Assembly: GCA_017883105.1 (NCBI GenBank) | Contig: JADGOF010000007.1 | Span: forward strand, 1-21,324 | Direction: 5' to 3' | DNA length: 21,324 nt | From: Acidimicrobiales bacterium | Lineage (GTDB): Bacteria; Actinomycetota; Acidimicrobiia; Acidimicrobiales; RAAP-2 | Part shown: piece by piece, positions 1-7,236 of the stretch | Layout: every line of letters starts with the position of its first letter | Numbering within the stretch: position 1 is the first letter of the stretch | Made by a program: the position numbers and the translations under genes | The notes under the pieces: generated by a model | Seen by the model: only the letters and a program-made list of their open reading frames with translations | Told to the model about the DNA's origin: nothing | The model's database searches: none

Positions 1-81
1 TCCGGATGCCTTCGGGTCACGGTGGGACTCCCAGTGGAGAACGACCGGTTCCTGGCCGCCCTGAGTGAAAGTCTCCAATGA
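1..81 (+). CDS. hisC: Histidinol-phosphate aminotransferase, C-terminal end (partial)
   Basis: Reading from base 1 gives an open frame of 26 codons ending in TGA at 79-81. The peptide contains LRVTVGLPVENDRFLAAL, which matches the usual C-terminus of HisC (LRVTVGTPEENDRFL in many homologues). HisC is the PLP-dependent enzyme that transaminates imidazole-acetol phosphate to histidinol phosphate. Only the tail is present because the gene enters from outside the window. Its stop overlaps the hisB start as ATGA, which implies translational coupling in one operon. The identification rests on this short motif and on its position directly before hisB. Confidence 0.8.
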   Translation, partial: SGCLRVTVGLPVENDRFLAALSESLQ

Positions 82-707
82 GCGCCCTGCCAACCACACC
101 TGAAATCCCGGGCTCGCCCCGGACGGCCACCGCCAGCCGAACGACCAAGGAGACGTCGATCGAGGTGGCCCTCGACCTCGACGGAACCGGCACCACCGAG
201 GTCTCCACCGGCCTGCCCTTCTTCGACCACATGGTGAGCCAACTTGGTCGCCACGGCGGGTTCGATCTCAAGGTCGAGGCCCGGGGCGACCTCGATGTGG
301 ACGCCCACCACACGGTCGAAGACGTGGGCATCACCCTGGGTGAGGCGCTGGCCGAGGCCCTGGGGGACAAGGCCGGGATCCGGCGGTTCGGGTCGATCGC
401 CCTGCCCCTGGACGAGGCGTTGGTGGAAGTGGCCCTCGACCTCTCGGGCCGGCCGTTCCTCGCCTACACCATTGAGTTCGCACCGGACACCAACTCGCTG
501 GGGAACCCGCCCTTCGATCCACAGCTGGCCGAGGAGTTCTGGCGCGCCTTCGCCACCGCCACGGGACTCACGCTCCATGTGCGCCTGATCACCGGCAAGA
601 ACACCCACCACATCATCGAGGCGTCGTTCAAGGGGGTGGCGCGCGCCCTGCGGGACGCCGTTCGCCACGAAGGGGTCGGCATCCCTTCCACCAAGGGCGC
701 CCTGTGA
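78..707 (+). CDS. hisB: Imidazoleglycerol-phosphate dehydratase
   Basis: HisB dehydrates imidazole glycerol phosphate to imidazole acetol phosphate using Mn ions bound by two histidine-rich motifs. Both are visible in the 209-residue product: FFDHM at 48-52 with DAHHTVED at 75-82, and NTHHIIEASFKG at 175-186. Length is normal for a monofunctional bacterial HisB (about 200). The first 20 residues are a loose extension before RTTKETSI, where the conserved domain starts. The ATG at 78 overlaps the hisC stop by four bases, which supports this start. There is no fused histidinol-phosphatase domain. Confidence 0.96.
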   Translation: MSALPTTPEIPGSPRTATASRTTKETSIEVALDLDGTGTTEVSTGLPFFDHMVSQLGRHGGFDLKVEARGDLDVDAHHTVEDVGITLGEALAEALGDKAGIRRFGSIALPLDEALVEVALDLSGRPFLAYTIEFAPDTNSLGNPPFDPQLAEEFWRAFATATGLTLHVRLITGKNTHHIIEASFKGVARALRDAVRHEGVGIPSTKGAL

Positions 708-768
708 ACGCGCCGCGCCACCGGTCGTGCCACCGGTTCCCGTCCGGCTCTCGATCTCTTTGCTACCG

Positions 769-1398
769 GTGATCGCGGTCCTCGACTACGGCATCGGGAA
801 TCTGAGGTCTGCGGAAAAGGCACTCCAGTACCTGGGAGCCGACGCCCGGCTGATCGATGACCCCGATCGGGTGGCTACCGCCGCCGGCGTGGTGCTTCCC
901 GGCGTGGGCGCGTTCGGACGCTGCGCGCAGGCACTGCGGGCCAGTGGCCTCGACACCGCGGCCAGACTCGCCATCGACAGGGGCGTGCCGTTCCTCGGCA
1001 TCTGCGTCGGATTCCAGCTGTTGTACGAGGGGTCCGACGAGGACCCCACCGAATCCGGTCTTGGGATCCTGGCCGGCACGGTGCGGCGCCTGCCTGACGG
1101 GGTCAAGCATCCCCAGATGCAGTGGAACGTGCTCGATCTCCGGCCCGGCTCCGGGTCCGGTCTGCTCCGGGGAGCACCCCGACCGGCATGGGTCTACTTC
1201 GTCCACTCCTACGCACCGGAGCTCACTGGCGACACATCGTCGACCTGTGACTACGGCGGGCCGGTCACCGCATCCGCCGAGCGCGGCCCGGTGTGGGGAA
1301 CCCAGTTCCACCCGGAGAAGTCCGGTGCCGTGGGACTGGGGATCCTGGACAACTTCGTGCGTGCGGTCGACGGGACCAGCGGCCGGGCGACGCCCTGA
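769..1398 (+). CDS. hisH: Imidazole glycerol phosphate synthase, glutamine amidotransferase subunit
   Basis: HisH releases ammonia from glutamine and passes it to HisF. The class I amidotransferase nucleophile is in GICVGFQLL (Cys79 from this start), and the His-Glu pair is in GTQFHPEKSG near the C-terminus. The N-terminus IAVLDYGIGNLRS is the standard HisH opening. Three in-frame starts are possible: GTG 727, TTG 760 and GTG 769. I chose GTG 769 because it puts the conserved VLDYG at the very N-terminus and gives 209 residues, typical of the family. None of the three has a clear ribosome binding site, so the start is uncertain. The stop overlaps the hisA ATG (TGATG). Confidence 0.93.
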   Translation: MIAVLDYGIGNLRSAEKALQYLGADARLIDDPDRVATAAGVVLPGVGAFGRCAQALRASGLDTAARLAIDRGVPFLGICVGFQLLYEGSDEDPTESGLGILAGTVRRLPDGVKHPQMQWNVLDLRPGSGSGLLRGAPRPAWVYFVHSYAPELTGDTSSTCDYGGPVTASAERGPVWGTQFHPEKSGAVGLGILDNFVRAVDGTSGRATP

Positions 1399-2225
1399 TG
1401 GATCTCTATCCCGCCATCGACATCCGGGACGGCGGCGCGGTCCGGCTGACCCAGGGTGACTTCGATCGCCAGAGCGAGTACGGGGACCCCGTGGCCCTGG
1501 CCCGGCGTTTCGCCACGGGCGGCGCACCGTGGCTGCATGTGGTCGACCTCGATGCCGCCCGCACTGGTCGGCCGGTGAATCGGGCCCTGGTGTTGGAGAT
1601 CACCCGGGCTGTCGACGTTCCCGTGGAGACGGGTGGGGGTGTGCGCACCGCGGACGATATCGAGGAGCTCCTCGACGGTGGGGTCTGTCGGGTGATTCTG
1701 GGTACCGCCGCGGTGGAGGACCCCGGTGCGGCTCACACTCTGGCGGCCAAGTACCCCGGCCGGGTAGCCATCGGCCTCGACTATCGTCTCGACGCCGCGG
1801 GCCGGACCGAGGTCGCCTCCCGGGGCTGGGAACAGGGGAGCGGACGCACCGTCTCCGGCGTGCTCGCCGAGTTCGACGGGGTCGACCTGGCGGCGGTGAT
1901 CGTGACCGCAATCGAACGCGACGGGATGCTGACCGGTCCCGATCTCGAGGGTCTGGCCGCCGTGCTGTCGGAGACGACCATTCCCGTGATCGCCTCAGGC
2001 GGGGTGGGATCAGCTGCGGACATCAGGGCTCTGGCCCGCCTGTCCGTTTCTCGGCCCGCATCGGACGCCGACGGGTCGTCTTCAGCGGGTGCGGCCGCGG
2101 GTGCATCGGCAGCCGGTAATCGCCCCGATGTGCGACGCCTCACCGGGGCGATTACCGGCAAGGCCCTGGTGGACGGCCGGTTGACCGTCGAGGAAGGGAT
2201 GGCCGCGTGCGTACCGTCCGCGTGA
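1398..2225 (+). CDS. hisA: ProFAR isomerase (HisA, with some PriA-like features)
   Basis: HisA is the TIM-barrel isomerase that converts ProFAR to PRFAR. The ATG at 1398 shares a base with the hisH stop and gives LYPAIDIRDG, with the catalytic Asp at residue 8. Other active-site matches are GLD (Asp128), Thr170 and RDG (Asp175). The phosphate-site element GGVGSAAD lies at 201-208. The usual TDI before RDG reads TAI. RGW at 142-144 resembles actinobacterial PriA, while GGG at 79-81 is HisA-like; PriA usually has SGG. The protein is 275 residues against about 245 for the family, because an Ala/Ser-rich insertion at about 216-246 separates ARL from the conserved LTGAITGKAL. The insertion carries one arm of a perfect inverted repeat. 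The 3' end overlaps hisF by 19 bases. Confidence 0.94.
   Translation: MDLYPAIDIRDGGAVRLTQGDFDRQSEYGDPVALARRFATGGAPWLHVVDLDAARTGRPVNRALVLEITRAVDVPVETGGGVRTADDIEELLDGGVCRVILGTAAVEDPGAAHTLAAKYPGRVAIGLDYRLDAAGRTEVASRGWEQGSGRTVSGVLAEFDGVDLAAVIVTAIERDGMLTGPDLEGLAAVLSETTIPVIASGGVGSAADIRALARLSVSRPASDADGSSSAGAAAGASAAGNRPDVRRLTGAITGKALVDGRLTVEEGMAACVPSA
2112..2159. repeat. Perfect 16-bp inverted repeat inside hisA
   Basis: The left arm GCCGGTAATCGCCCCG (2112-2127) is the exact reverse complement of the right arm CGGGGCGATTACCGGC (2144-2159), with a 16-base spacer. The right arm encodes the conserved HisA segment TGAITG. The left arm lies in the non-conserved Ala/Ser-rich insertion. In mRNA this would form a very stable stem-loop ending 47 bases before the hisF start. 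Confidence 0.95.
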
Positions 2226-3010
2226 TCCCCTGTCTCGACGTGGATGCCGGCCGGGTGGTCAAGGGAGTCCGGTTCACCGATCTGTTCGACGCCGGTGACC
2301 CGGTGGAGCTGGCCACCCGTTATGACGCCCAGGGCGCCGACGAGCTGGTCTTTTTGGACATCACCGCCTCGTCGGACAATCGCCGGACCATGGTGGACGT
2401 GGTGTCGCGCACCGCCGAGGTTGTCTTCATCCCCTTCACCGTCGGCGGCGGGGTGCGATCGGTCGAGGACGCCCGGCTTCTCCTCCGGGCCGGCGCCGAC
2501 AAGGTGGGCGTCAACACCGCCGCCGTCGACCGGCCCGAGCTCATCACCGAGCTCGCCGACGAGTTCGGGAGCCAGTGTGTGGTGGTGGCCGTCGACGCCC
2601 GTCGTCGGAAGACGGACGACTCGTCGGAACTCCTTCGGGGGCGCTCCCTCGAGGTGGCGCAGTGGGAGGTGTTCACCCACGGTGGACGGACGCCCACCGG
2701 TCTCGACGCGTTGAAGTGGTGCGAACGGGCCGCGGCCATCGGGGCCGGCGAGATCCTGCTGACCTCGATGGACCGGGACGGCACCCGCGACGGTTTCGAC
2801 CTGGACCTGACCCGACTCATCGCCGAGCACTGCCCGGTGCCGGTGATCGCCTCCGGCGGGGTGGGGACCCTCGACCACCTGGTGGAGGGCGCAACGCTCG
2901 GGGCCGCAGAAGCCGTCCTGGCCGCATCGATCTTCCACCTCGGCGAGTTCACCGTGGCGGAGGCCAAGGCGTACCTGCAGCATGCCGGGGTGGCGGTGCG
3001 GCCGGTATGA
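2207..3010 (+). CDS. hisF: Imidazole glycerol phosphate synthase, cyclase subunit
   Basis: HisF takes ammonia from HisH and PRFAR and makes imidazole glycerol phosphate plus AICAR. The N-terminus VRVIPCLDVDAGRVVKG carries the first catalytic Asp, and AVDARR carries the second. TVGGGVRSVED, THGGRTPTG, MDRDGTRDGFD and IASGGVG are further family motifs. The GTG start at 2207 lies inside the end of hisA, and GAGGAAGGGA just upstream is a good ribosome binding site. At 267 residues it is slightly long. The extra length is about 11 residues (around KTDDSSELLRGRSLEV) between DARRR and WEVFTHGG, a loop known to vary. It should pair with the HisH encoded two genes upstream. Confidence 0.96.
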   Translation: MRTVRVIPCLDVDAGRVVKGVRFTDLFDAGDPVELATRYDAQGADELVFLDITASSDNRRTMVDVVSRTAEVVFIPFTVGGGVRSVEDARLLLRAGADKVGVNTAAVDRPELITELADEFGSQCVVVAVDARRRKTDDSSELLRGRSLEVAQWEVFTHGGRTPTGLDALKWCERAAAIGAGEILLTSMDRDGTRDGFDLDLTRLIAEHCPVPVIASGGVGTLDHLVEGATLGAAEAVLAASIFHLGEFTVAEAKAYLQHAGVAVRPV

Positions 3011-3069
3011 ACGAGGCATCCCGGGACGGACTCCGGCGGAGCCCCGATCGGGTCGATTTCACGCTGGGG

Positions 3070-3081
3070 TAGCCTGCACCC
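3070..3081 (+). promoter_or_regulatory. Putative leaderless promoter of the GroES-like gene
   Basis: TAGCCT at 3070-3075 fits the actinobacterial -10 pattern TANNNT. It is followed by exactly six bases and then the GTG start at 3082, which is where transcription would begin. No Shine-Dalgarno sequence precedes the GTG. No good -35 is visible, although a 10-bp palindrome CCCGATCGGG (3043-3052) covers that area. The same spacing is seen before trpC. Inference from sequence only. Confidence 0.5.
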
Positions 3082-3450
3082 GTGGCATCCACGACGTCAG
3101 AAGCACCAGCGACAAGCCGAAATGGCGACGGCAATCCGGTCAAATTGCCGATCACGGTGCTGGCCGACCGGGTACTGGTCCAGGTGGGCCAGTCGGAGGG
3201 TGAACGTCGATCGCGTGCCGGAATTCTGATCCCGGCCACGGCGCAGGTGTCGCGGCGCCTGGCCTGGGCCGAGGCGGTCGCCGTCGGACCGCACGTTCGA
3301 TCGGTCAACGTGGGCGACAACGTCCTGTTCAACCCCGAGGACCGTTTCGAAGTCGAAGTCCAGGGAGACGAGTACGTGATCCTTCGCGAGCGGGACATCC
3401 ATGCGGTGGCCGCCACCCGAATCGACGGCGGGACCGGCCTCTACCTCTGA
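3082..3450 (+). CDS. GroES/Cpn10-like co-chaperonin family protein
   Basis: The 122-residue product has the Cpn10 layout. LADRVLVQ opens the fold, RSRAGILIPATAQ is the mobile-loop region that contacts GroEL, AEAVAVGPHVRSVNVGDNVLFNPED is the central beta part, and DEYVILRERDIHAVA is the usual end. Typical GroES has about 97 residues. The extra length is about 20 loose residues at the N-terminus and about 9 at the C-terminus. The GTG start sits six bases after a TAGCCT -10 element, consistent with a leaderless mRNA. No groEL is next to it, and its place between hisF and hisI is odd. It may be a diverged paralogue rather than the main GroES, so no gene symbol is given. Confidence 0.8.
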   Translation: MASTTSEAPATSRNGDGNPVKLPITVLADRVLVQVGQSEGERRSRAGILIPATAQVSRRLAWAEAVAVGPHVRSVNVGDNVLFNPEDRFEVEVQGDEYVILRERDIHAVAATRIDGGTGLYL

Positions 3451-3557
3451 GCACTCTGAGCAGTGCATCCGAGGCCCGTCCTGTGGGCGAGCCCGGGGAG
3501 CGATCACACATCTGCAAGACATCTGCCAGCAACCACACGCACCAGGGAGCACCTCTC

Positions 3558-3977
3558 GTGAACATCACCGGGACAACAACAGAGACAACGTCCACCACAC
3601 CGGAACCCTTCACCGCTGTGCCGGTCTCCTTCACTGAGGACGAGCTGGGTCAGATCGCTTTCAACAGTGACGGACTGGTGGGAGCCATCGTCCAGGATGC
3701 CTCCGACCGCTCAGTGCTCATGTTCGCCTGGATGAACGGTGAGTCCCTACGCCGCACACTCGAGACGGGCCGGACCTGGTTCTGGAGCCGCAGTCGCCAG
3801 GAGTTCTGGTGCAAGGGCGAGACGTCGGGAGACCGTCAGTACGTGCGCGGCGTCCGCTACGACTGCGATGGCGACGCACTGCTGATCACCGTCGACCAAG
3901 AAGGTGCCGGGGCGTGCCACACCGGCAATCGCTCCTGCTTCTACCGCGCCTTCGGCGACGCCCCGTCGGATCAGTGA
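3558..3977 (+). CDS. hisI: Phosphoribosyl-AMP cyclohydrolase
   Basis: HisI opens the purine ring of PR-AMP to give ProFAR, using zinc and magnesium. The metal ligands are visible: DCDGD at 102-106, with Cys103, Cys120 and Cys127. FWCKGETSGDRQ at 83-94 is the family signature. There is no fused HisE (pyrophosphohydrolase) domain. The frame is open further upstream, but GTG 3558 is preferred because AGGGAG lies at a suitable distance before it and the upstream residues do not look like protein. That gives 139 residues, of which about the first 20 are a Thr-rich tail. The stop overlaps the trpE GTG by four bases, so hisI and trpE are probably co-translated. Confidence 0.95.
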   Translation: MNITGTTTETTSTTPEPFTAVPVSFTEDELGQIAFNSDGLVGAIVQDASDRSVLMFAWMNGESLRRTLETGRTWFWSRSRQEFWCKGETSGDRQYVRGVRYDCDGDALLITVDQEGAGACHTGNRSCFYRAFGDAPSDQ

Positions 3978-5518
3978 GCTCGGTCTCGGGCGACGGCCCG
4001 TCAGGTCCCGGACCCACCGGTTTTCGGAACCTGGCCGCCAAGCACCGGATCGTGCCAGTCTGGCGTGAGCTGGTGGCCGACACGCTCACCCCGGTGGCCG
4101 CGTTCCTCCAGATCGTGGGCAGCGGCGACCGGACCGGCTTTCTCCTCGAATCGGTAGAGGGCGGCGAGCGTTGGGGCCGCTACTCCTTCGTGGGGCGGAA
4201 TCCCCTGGCCACCATCACCGCGGTCGGCCGGGAGGTGAGTGCCGAGGGCGCGCTGGACCTCGATGCGGCCACTGGCGATCTGGTGAGCGGCTCGGGCGGC
4301 ATGCTCGCTGCGCTGGAGGCCATTCTCGACACGTTCGACTCGCCGGATCTCCCCGATCTGCCCCCATTGCACGCCGGCCTTGTCGGCTACCTCGGATATG
4401 ACGTGGTCCGCGAGGTCGAACACCTGCCCAACACCCCGCCGGACGACCTCGGTCACCCCGATGCCATCCTGTTGGTCATCGGACAGCTGGCAGCGTTCGA
4501 CCATTGGCGGCAACGGGTGGTCCTCATCGACAACGTGGTCATCGACCCGGAGTGGGGCGTCGATGAACTGGATGCGGCCTACGTTGATGCCGAGGCCCGG
4601 CTCGATCGGCTGGCCCACGACTGCTTCCGCCCCAGCAACCAACCGGCGCGTCTGCTCCCAGCGAGGGCCGGTGGTCCGGACGACGTGCGCCGCACGATGT
4701 CCGACTCGCTCTACGAAGATGCCGTGCGGGCGGCCAAGGAGCACGTCACGGCCGGGGACATCTTTCAGGTGGTGCTCTCGCAGCGATTCGACCTGGACTC
4801 CCTCGGCGTCAACCCCTTCGACGTCTACCGGGTGCTCCGGCTGGTCAATCCCAGCCCGTACCTCTATTTCCTGCGCTTCCCCGAGGTGACCGTGGTCGGC
4901 GCGTCGCCGGAACCGATGGTGCGCCTGCGGGACGGGACGGTCATCTCCCGGCCCATTGCCGGTTCACGACCTCGGGGAGGGACGCCCGAAGAGGACGGCC
5001 GCCTCGAAGGTGAGTTGGTCGAAGATCCAAAGGAAGTGTCCGAGCACGTGATGTTGGTGGACCTGGCCCGCAACGACGTCGGTCGGGTGGTCAGTTTCGG
5101 CACCGAGGTGGTCGACGAGATGATGGTGGTCGAGCGCTACAGCCACATTATGCATCTCACCTCCCAGGTGTCCGGGCAGCTTGACCCTGGGAAGGGCCCG
5201 ATCGACGTACTGCGGGCGACCCTGCCCGCCGGCACCCTGTCCGGCGCCCCCAAGGTCCGGGCCATGGAGATCATTGACGACCTTGAGCCGACCAAGCGCG
5301 GCGTGTACGGAGGGGTGGTCGGGTATCTCGACTTCTCTGGCAACCTGGACACCGCCATCGCCATCCGGACGATGACCGTCGGTGCCGATGGGAAGGCCTC
5401 GGTGCAGGCGGGAGCCGGCATAGTGGCTGACAGCGACCCCGCTTCGGAGAATGCCGAATGCGCCCACAAGGCTGCCGCCCTGCTGTCGGCGGTGGCCATG
5501 GCACGCACGATGAGCTGA
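3974..5518 (+). CDS. trpE: Anthranilate synthase component I
   Basis: TrpE makes anthranilate from chorismate with ammonia supplied by TrpG, the first step of tryptophan synthesis. FLLESVEGGERWGRYSF near the N-terminus contains the LLES element linked to tryptophan feedback binding. The chorismate-binding domain shows GASPEPMVRL, PIAGSRPRG, ELVEDPKE, VDLARNDVGRV, LPAGTLSGAPK and the terminal IVADSDPASENAEC. The product has 514 residues, normal for TrpE. The start is GTG 3974, overlapping the hisI stop (GTGA). The frame is open upstream, but that part only shadows hisI in another frame. No trpG is in the window, so the amidotransferase must be encoded elsewhere. Confidence 0.96.
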   Translation: MSSVSGDGPSGPGPTGFRNLAAKHRIVPVWRELVADTLTPVAAFLQIVGSGDRTGFLLESVEGGERWGRYSFVGRNPLATITAVGREVSAEGALDLDAATGDLVSGSGGMLAALEAILDTFDSPDLPDLPPLHAGLVGYLGYDVVREVEHLPNTPPDDLGHPDAILLVIGQLAAFDHWRQRVVLIDNVVIDPEWGVDELDAAYVDAEARLDRLAHDCFRPSNQPARLLPARAGGPDDVRRTMSDSLYEDAVRAAKEHVTAGDIFQVVLSQRFDLDSLGVNPFDVYRVLRLVNPSPYLYFLRFPEVTVVGASPEPMVRLRDGTVISRPIAGSRPRGGTPEEDGRLEGELVEDPKEVSEHVMLVDLARNDVGRVVSFGTEVVDEMMVVERYSHIMHLTSQVSGQLDPGKGPIDVLRATLPAGTLSGAPKVRAMEIIDDLEPTKRGVYGGVVGYLDFSGNLDTAIAIRTMTVGADGKASVQAGAGIVADSDPASENAECAHKAAALLSAVAMARTMS

Positions 5519-5530
5519 GCAGGTGACCGA

Positions 5531-6556
5531 ATGAGCGACATCCACGATCCGAAGGCTCCGGCGGCGGCCTCGTACGAGGCGCTGCGATCGACGGCTGCGG
5601 CACTCGTCCTGGCTCGAGACGTGTTGGTGGTGAAGGGCCCCGATGCGGCGTCGTATCTCCAGGGCCAGTGCAGCCAGGACGTCGAGGGTATGACTGTCGG
5701 GGCGACCGTAGATGCACTCCTGCTGAGCCCCCAGGGAAAGGTGGAGGCATTCATCCGGGTGACGCGCACGGGAGCCGAGGAGTTCGTCCTCGATACCGAT
5801 GACGGCTACGGAGACGTGGTCGATGGACGGCTGAAGCGCTTCCGCCTGCGGGTGAAGGTGGACATCGAGCCCTTGCCCTGGAGCTTCGTGGGGGTGCGCG
5901 GACCCGAATCCACTCAGCGTATCGTCGGTCGACCGGAGTTGACCCTTCCGGTGGCGTGGCCCGGTCTGGCCGGCGTGGATCTACTGGGACCCCCTCCGCC
6001 CGGGGGTGCGCTTTCCTGGGTATCGGATCAGACGGTTCGCTGCGATGCCGCTGCATGGGAAGCAGCAAGAATCGAGGCCGGGATTCCCGTGAACGGCCGT
6101 GAGATCCTCGACGGAACTATCGCCGCCGAGGTGGGTTTGGTCGACCGAACCGTCTCGTTCACCAAGGGCTGCTTCACCGGGCAGGAACTGGTGGCCCGCC
6201 TCGACTCCCGGGGCTCGAATGTGGCCCGGCGGTTGTGCGGCGTGATCTTCCCAGCCGGGGTAGAGGTCGGGGTCGGATCCGAGGATTCGGTCGGAGTTGA
6301 TGAACGTGATGAGGGGGCGAGGACCGCAGCTGCCGGGCTGGCGGGCGCTTCCGTCTTCACCGCCGACGGCGAACATGAAGTCGGGCATCTCACGTCGGTG
6401 GCGTGGTCGCCGGGATTGGGGGGAGTCGTGGCGCTGGCCACCTTGCACCGACGGATCACACCCCCTGAACCTGTGTCGGTCCATTGGTCCGAAGGAGGAG
6501 CGGAGCATCAAGCGGTCGCAGAAGCTTGTCCCCTTCCGATGATCTCGAGGACGTAG
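5531..6556 (+). CDS. YgfZ/GcvT-like folate-binding protein
   Basis: The hallmark YgfZ motif is present as KGCFTGQE at 212-219 (family pattern KGCYxGQE), whose cysteine is essential in E. coli YgfZ. LQGQCSQDV at 43-51 and SPQGKVEAFIRV at 66-77 match the N-terminal GcvT-like fold. YgfZ proteins bind tetrahydrofolate and help maintain iron-sulfur enzymes. The ATG at 5531 follows AGGTGA at a reasonable distance and lies 12 bases after trpE, so it is probably in the same transcript. The 341-residue length is normal. A low-complexity stretch at about 247-270 precedes the C-terminal barrel. Linkage to trpE may be simple operon packing. Confidence 0.87.
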   Translation: MSDIHDPKAPAAASYEALRSTAAALVLARDVLVVKGPDAASYLQGQCSQDVEGMTVGATVDALLLSPQGKVEAFIRVTRTGAEEFVLDTDDGYGDVVDGRLKRFRLRVKVDIEPLPWSFVGVRGPESTQRIVGRPELTLPVAWPGLAGVDLLGPPPPGGALSWVSDQTVRCDAAAWEAARIEAGIPVNGREILDGTIAAEVGLVDRTVSFTKGCFTGQELVARLDSRGSNVARRLCGVIFPAGVEVGVGSEDSVGVDERDEGARTAAAGLAGASVFTADGEHEVGHLTSVAWSPGLGGVVALATLHRRITPPEPVSVHWSEGGAEHQAVAEACPLPMISRT

Positions 6557-6634
6557 CGTCCGAATCTCTCGCGGGCCTGGGAACTGCCGCGACTGGCCGG
6601 TCCGCCGCGCTGACTCGTCTAGAGGAATGCACAG

Positions 6635-6871
6635 TCACTCGAGTGCGCTGCCAGCACCTTCGCGAAGGTAACGACGAAGGGCGATACCGGACCAGATCAC
6701 TTCGATGACTCCGAAAGGCCAGGCACCGGCCAGGAATCCGTAGATGCTCGACAGCAAGCAGCCGAATGCGAAGCCGAGGATGAAGGTCCGACCTCGGGCC
6801 TCGAGCGCATACATGGTCACCATGAAGGTGAGGGCACCGACTCCGTAGATGGTCACAGCGAGGGTGTTCAC
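6635..6871 (-). CDS. Small hydrophobic membrane protein of unknown function
   Basis: A 78-residue product with two hydrophobic stretches, about 4-22 (LAVTIYGVGALTFMVTMYA) and 29-62 (including FILGFAFGCLL and GFLAGAWPFGV), and a basic C-terminal end (LRRYLR). It probably has two or three membrane segments. Third codon positions are strongly G/C, as expected of a real gene here. Residues around YGFLAGAWPFGVIEVIW recall small uncharacterised actinobacterial membrane proteins, but I cannot name a family. The GTG start has no ribosome binding site of its own. It overlaps by four bases (GTGA) the stop of a 12-codon ORF that has a perfect one. It converges with the YgfZ-like gene. Confidence 0.7.
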   Translation of the reverse strand: MNTLAVTIYGVGALTFMVTMYALEARGRTFILGFAFGCLLSSIYGFLAGAWPFGVIEVIWSGIALRRYLREGAGSALE

Positions 6872-6906
6872 AGCTGGTTGCTCGAACGCTGGTGGTGGAA
6901 GGTCAT
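6868..6906 (-). CDS. 12-codon ORF in front of the small membrane gene (leader peptide or frameshift scar)
   Basis: On the minus strand AAAAGGAGG (cctcc core at 6912-6917 on the plus strand), then CTCGC, then ATG at 6906 form the strongest ribosome binding site in this part of the window. The ORF encodes MTFHHQRSSNQL and stops at 6868-6870, where TGA overlaps the GTG start of the membrane protein. It could be a translated leader that feeds ribosomes into the next gene. Alternatively it is the true N-terminus separated by a one-base indel: the other frame reads DLPPPAFEQPAVN directly into the membrane protein. Confidence 0.45.
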   Translation of the reverse strand: MTFHHQRSSNQL

Positions 6907-7236
6907 GCGAGCCTCCTTTTCGGGACGTTGCCGCGGGAAATGCGCGGCCGGCGTGAACGGTCCGTCTTCGCAGCGCGGTGCCGCCAGTATCACCGGACCA
7001 AGCCACGTGGTTGGCCATACGGGAGTTATCGTGACGGAGCGGCTTCCTCGGCGAACAACTTCGGTCCTGTCTCGTTCTCGATGCAACCGGCGCCTTGTGA
7101 CCCATCGCGGCACTCGGGGACAACAACGCAGCGACCGTCTTCCAGTCCATTGCCCGAGCATCCGGCCAAGGTTCCATCCGGGGAACACTTCCGGCACAGA
7201 TGAGTACCACGAGCGGCCGTGTTCACCCGGTACCCA
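6907..7236. other. 330-bp intergenic stretch with an uncertain Cys-rich ORF
   Basis: Between the protease stop and the small membrane gene I find no recognisable gene, RNA or convincing promoter. The only item of note is a minus-strand open frame at 7026-7226 (GTG start, 66 residues) with six cysteines in about 40 residues (CRKC at the start, later CVVVPEC and GAGC). It starts 10 bases after the protease stop, has no ribosome binding site or signal peptide, and its third-position GC is lower than that of real genes nearby. I do not call it a gene. Confidence 0.4.

Noticed and set aside
1529..2119. Long Arg/Gly-rich open frame in another plus-strand frame over hisA
   Set aside because: It lies wholly inside hisA, has an Arg/Gly/Ser-rich composition typical of a shifted GC-rich frame, and shows no motif.
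1781..3019. 412-codon minus-strand open frame opposite hisA and hisF
   Set aside because: It is a GC-skew shadow. Both plus-strand genes have clear catalytic motifs, and the antisense product has none.
3043..3052. 10-bp palindrome CCCGATCGGG before the GroES-like gene
   Set aside because: It overlaps the expected -35 area, but a 10-bp GC-rich palindrome is expected many times by chance in 21 kb. It is only mentioned in the promoter entry.
3451..3557. Short hairpin GCACT-N6-AGTGC and a repeated ACATCTGC in the gap before hisI
   Set aside because: Arms and repeats are too short to support a riboswitch, attenuator or terminator, and no leader peptide rich in His was found.
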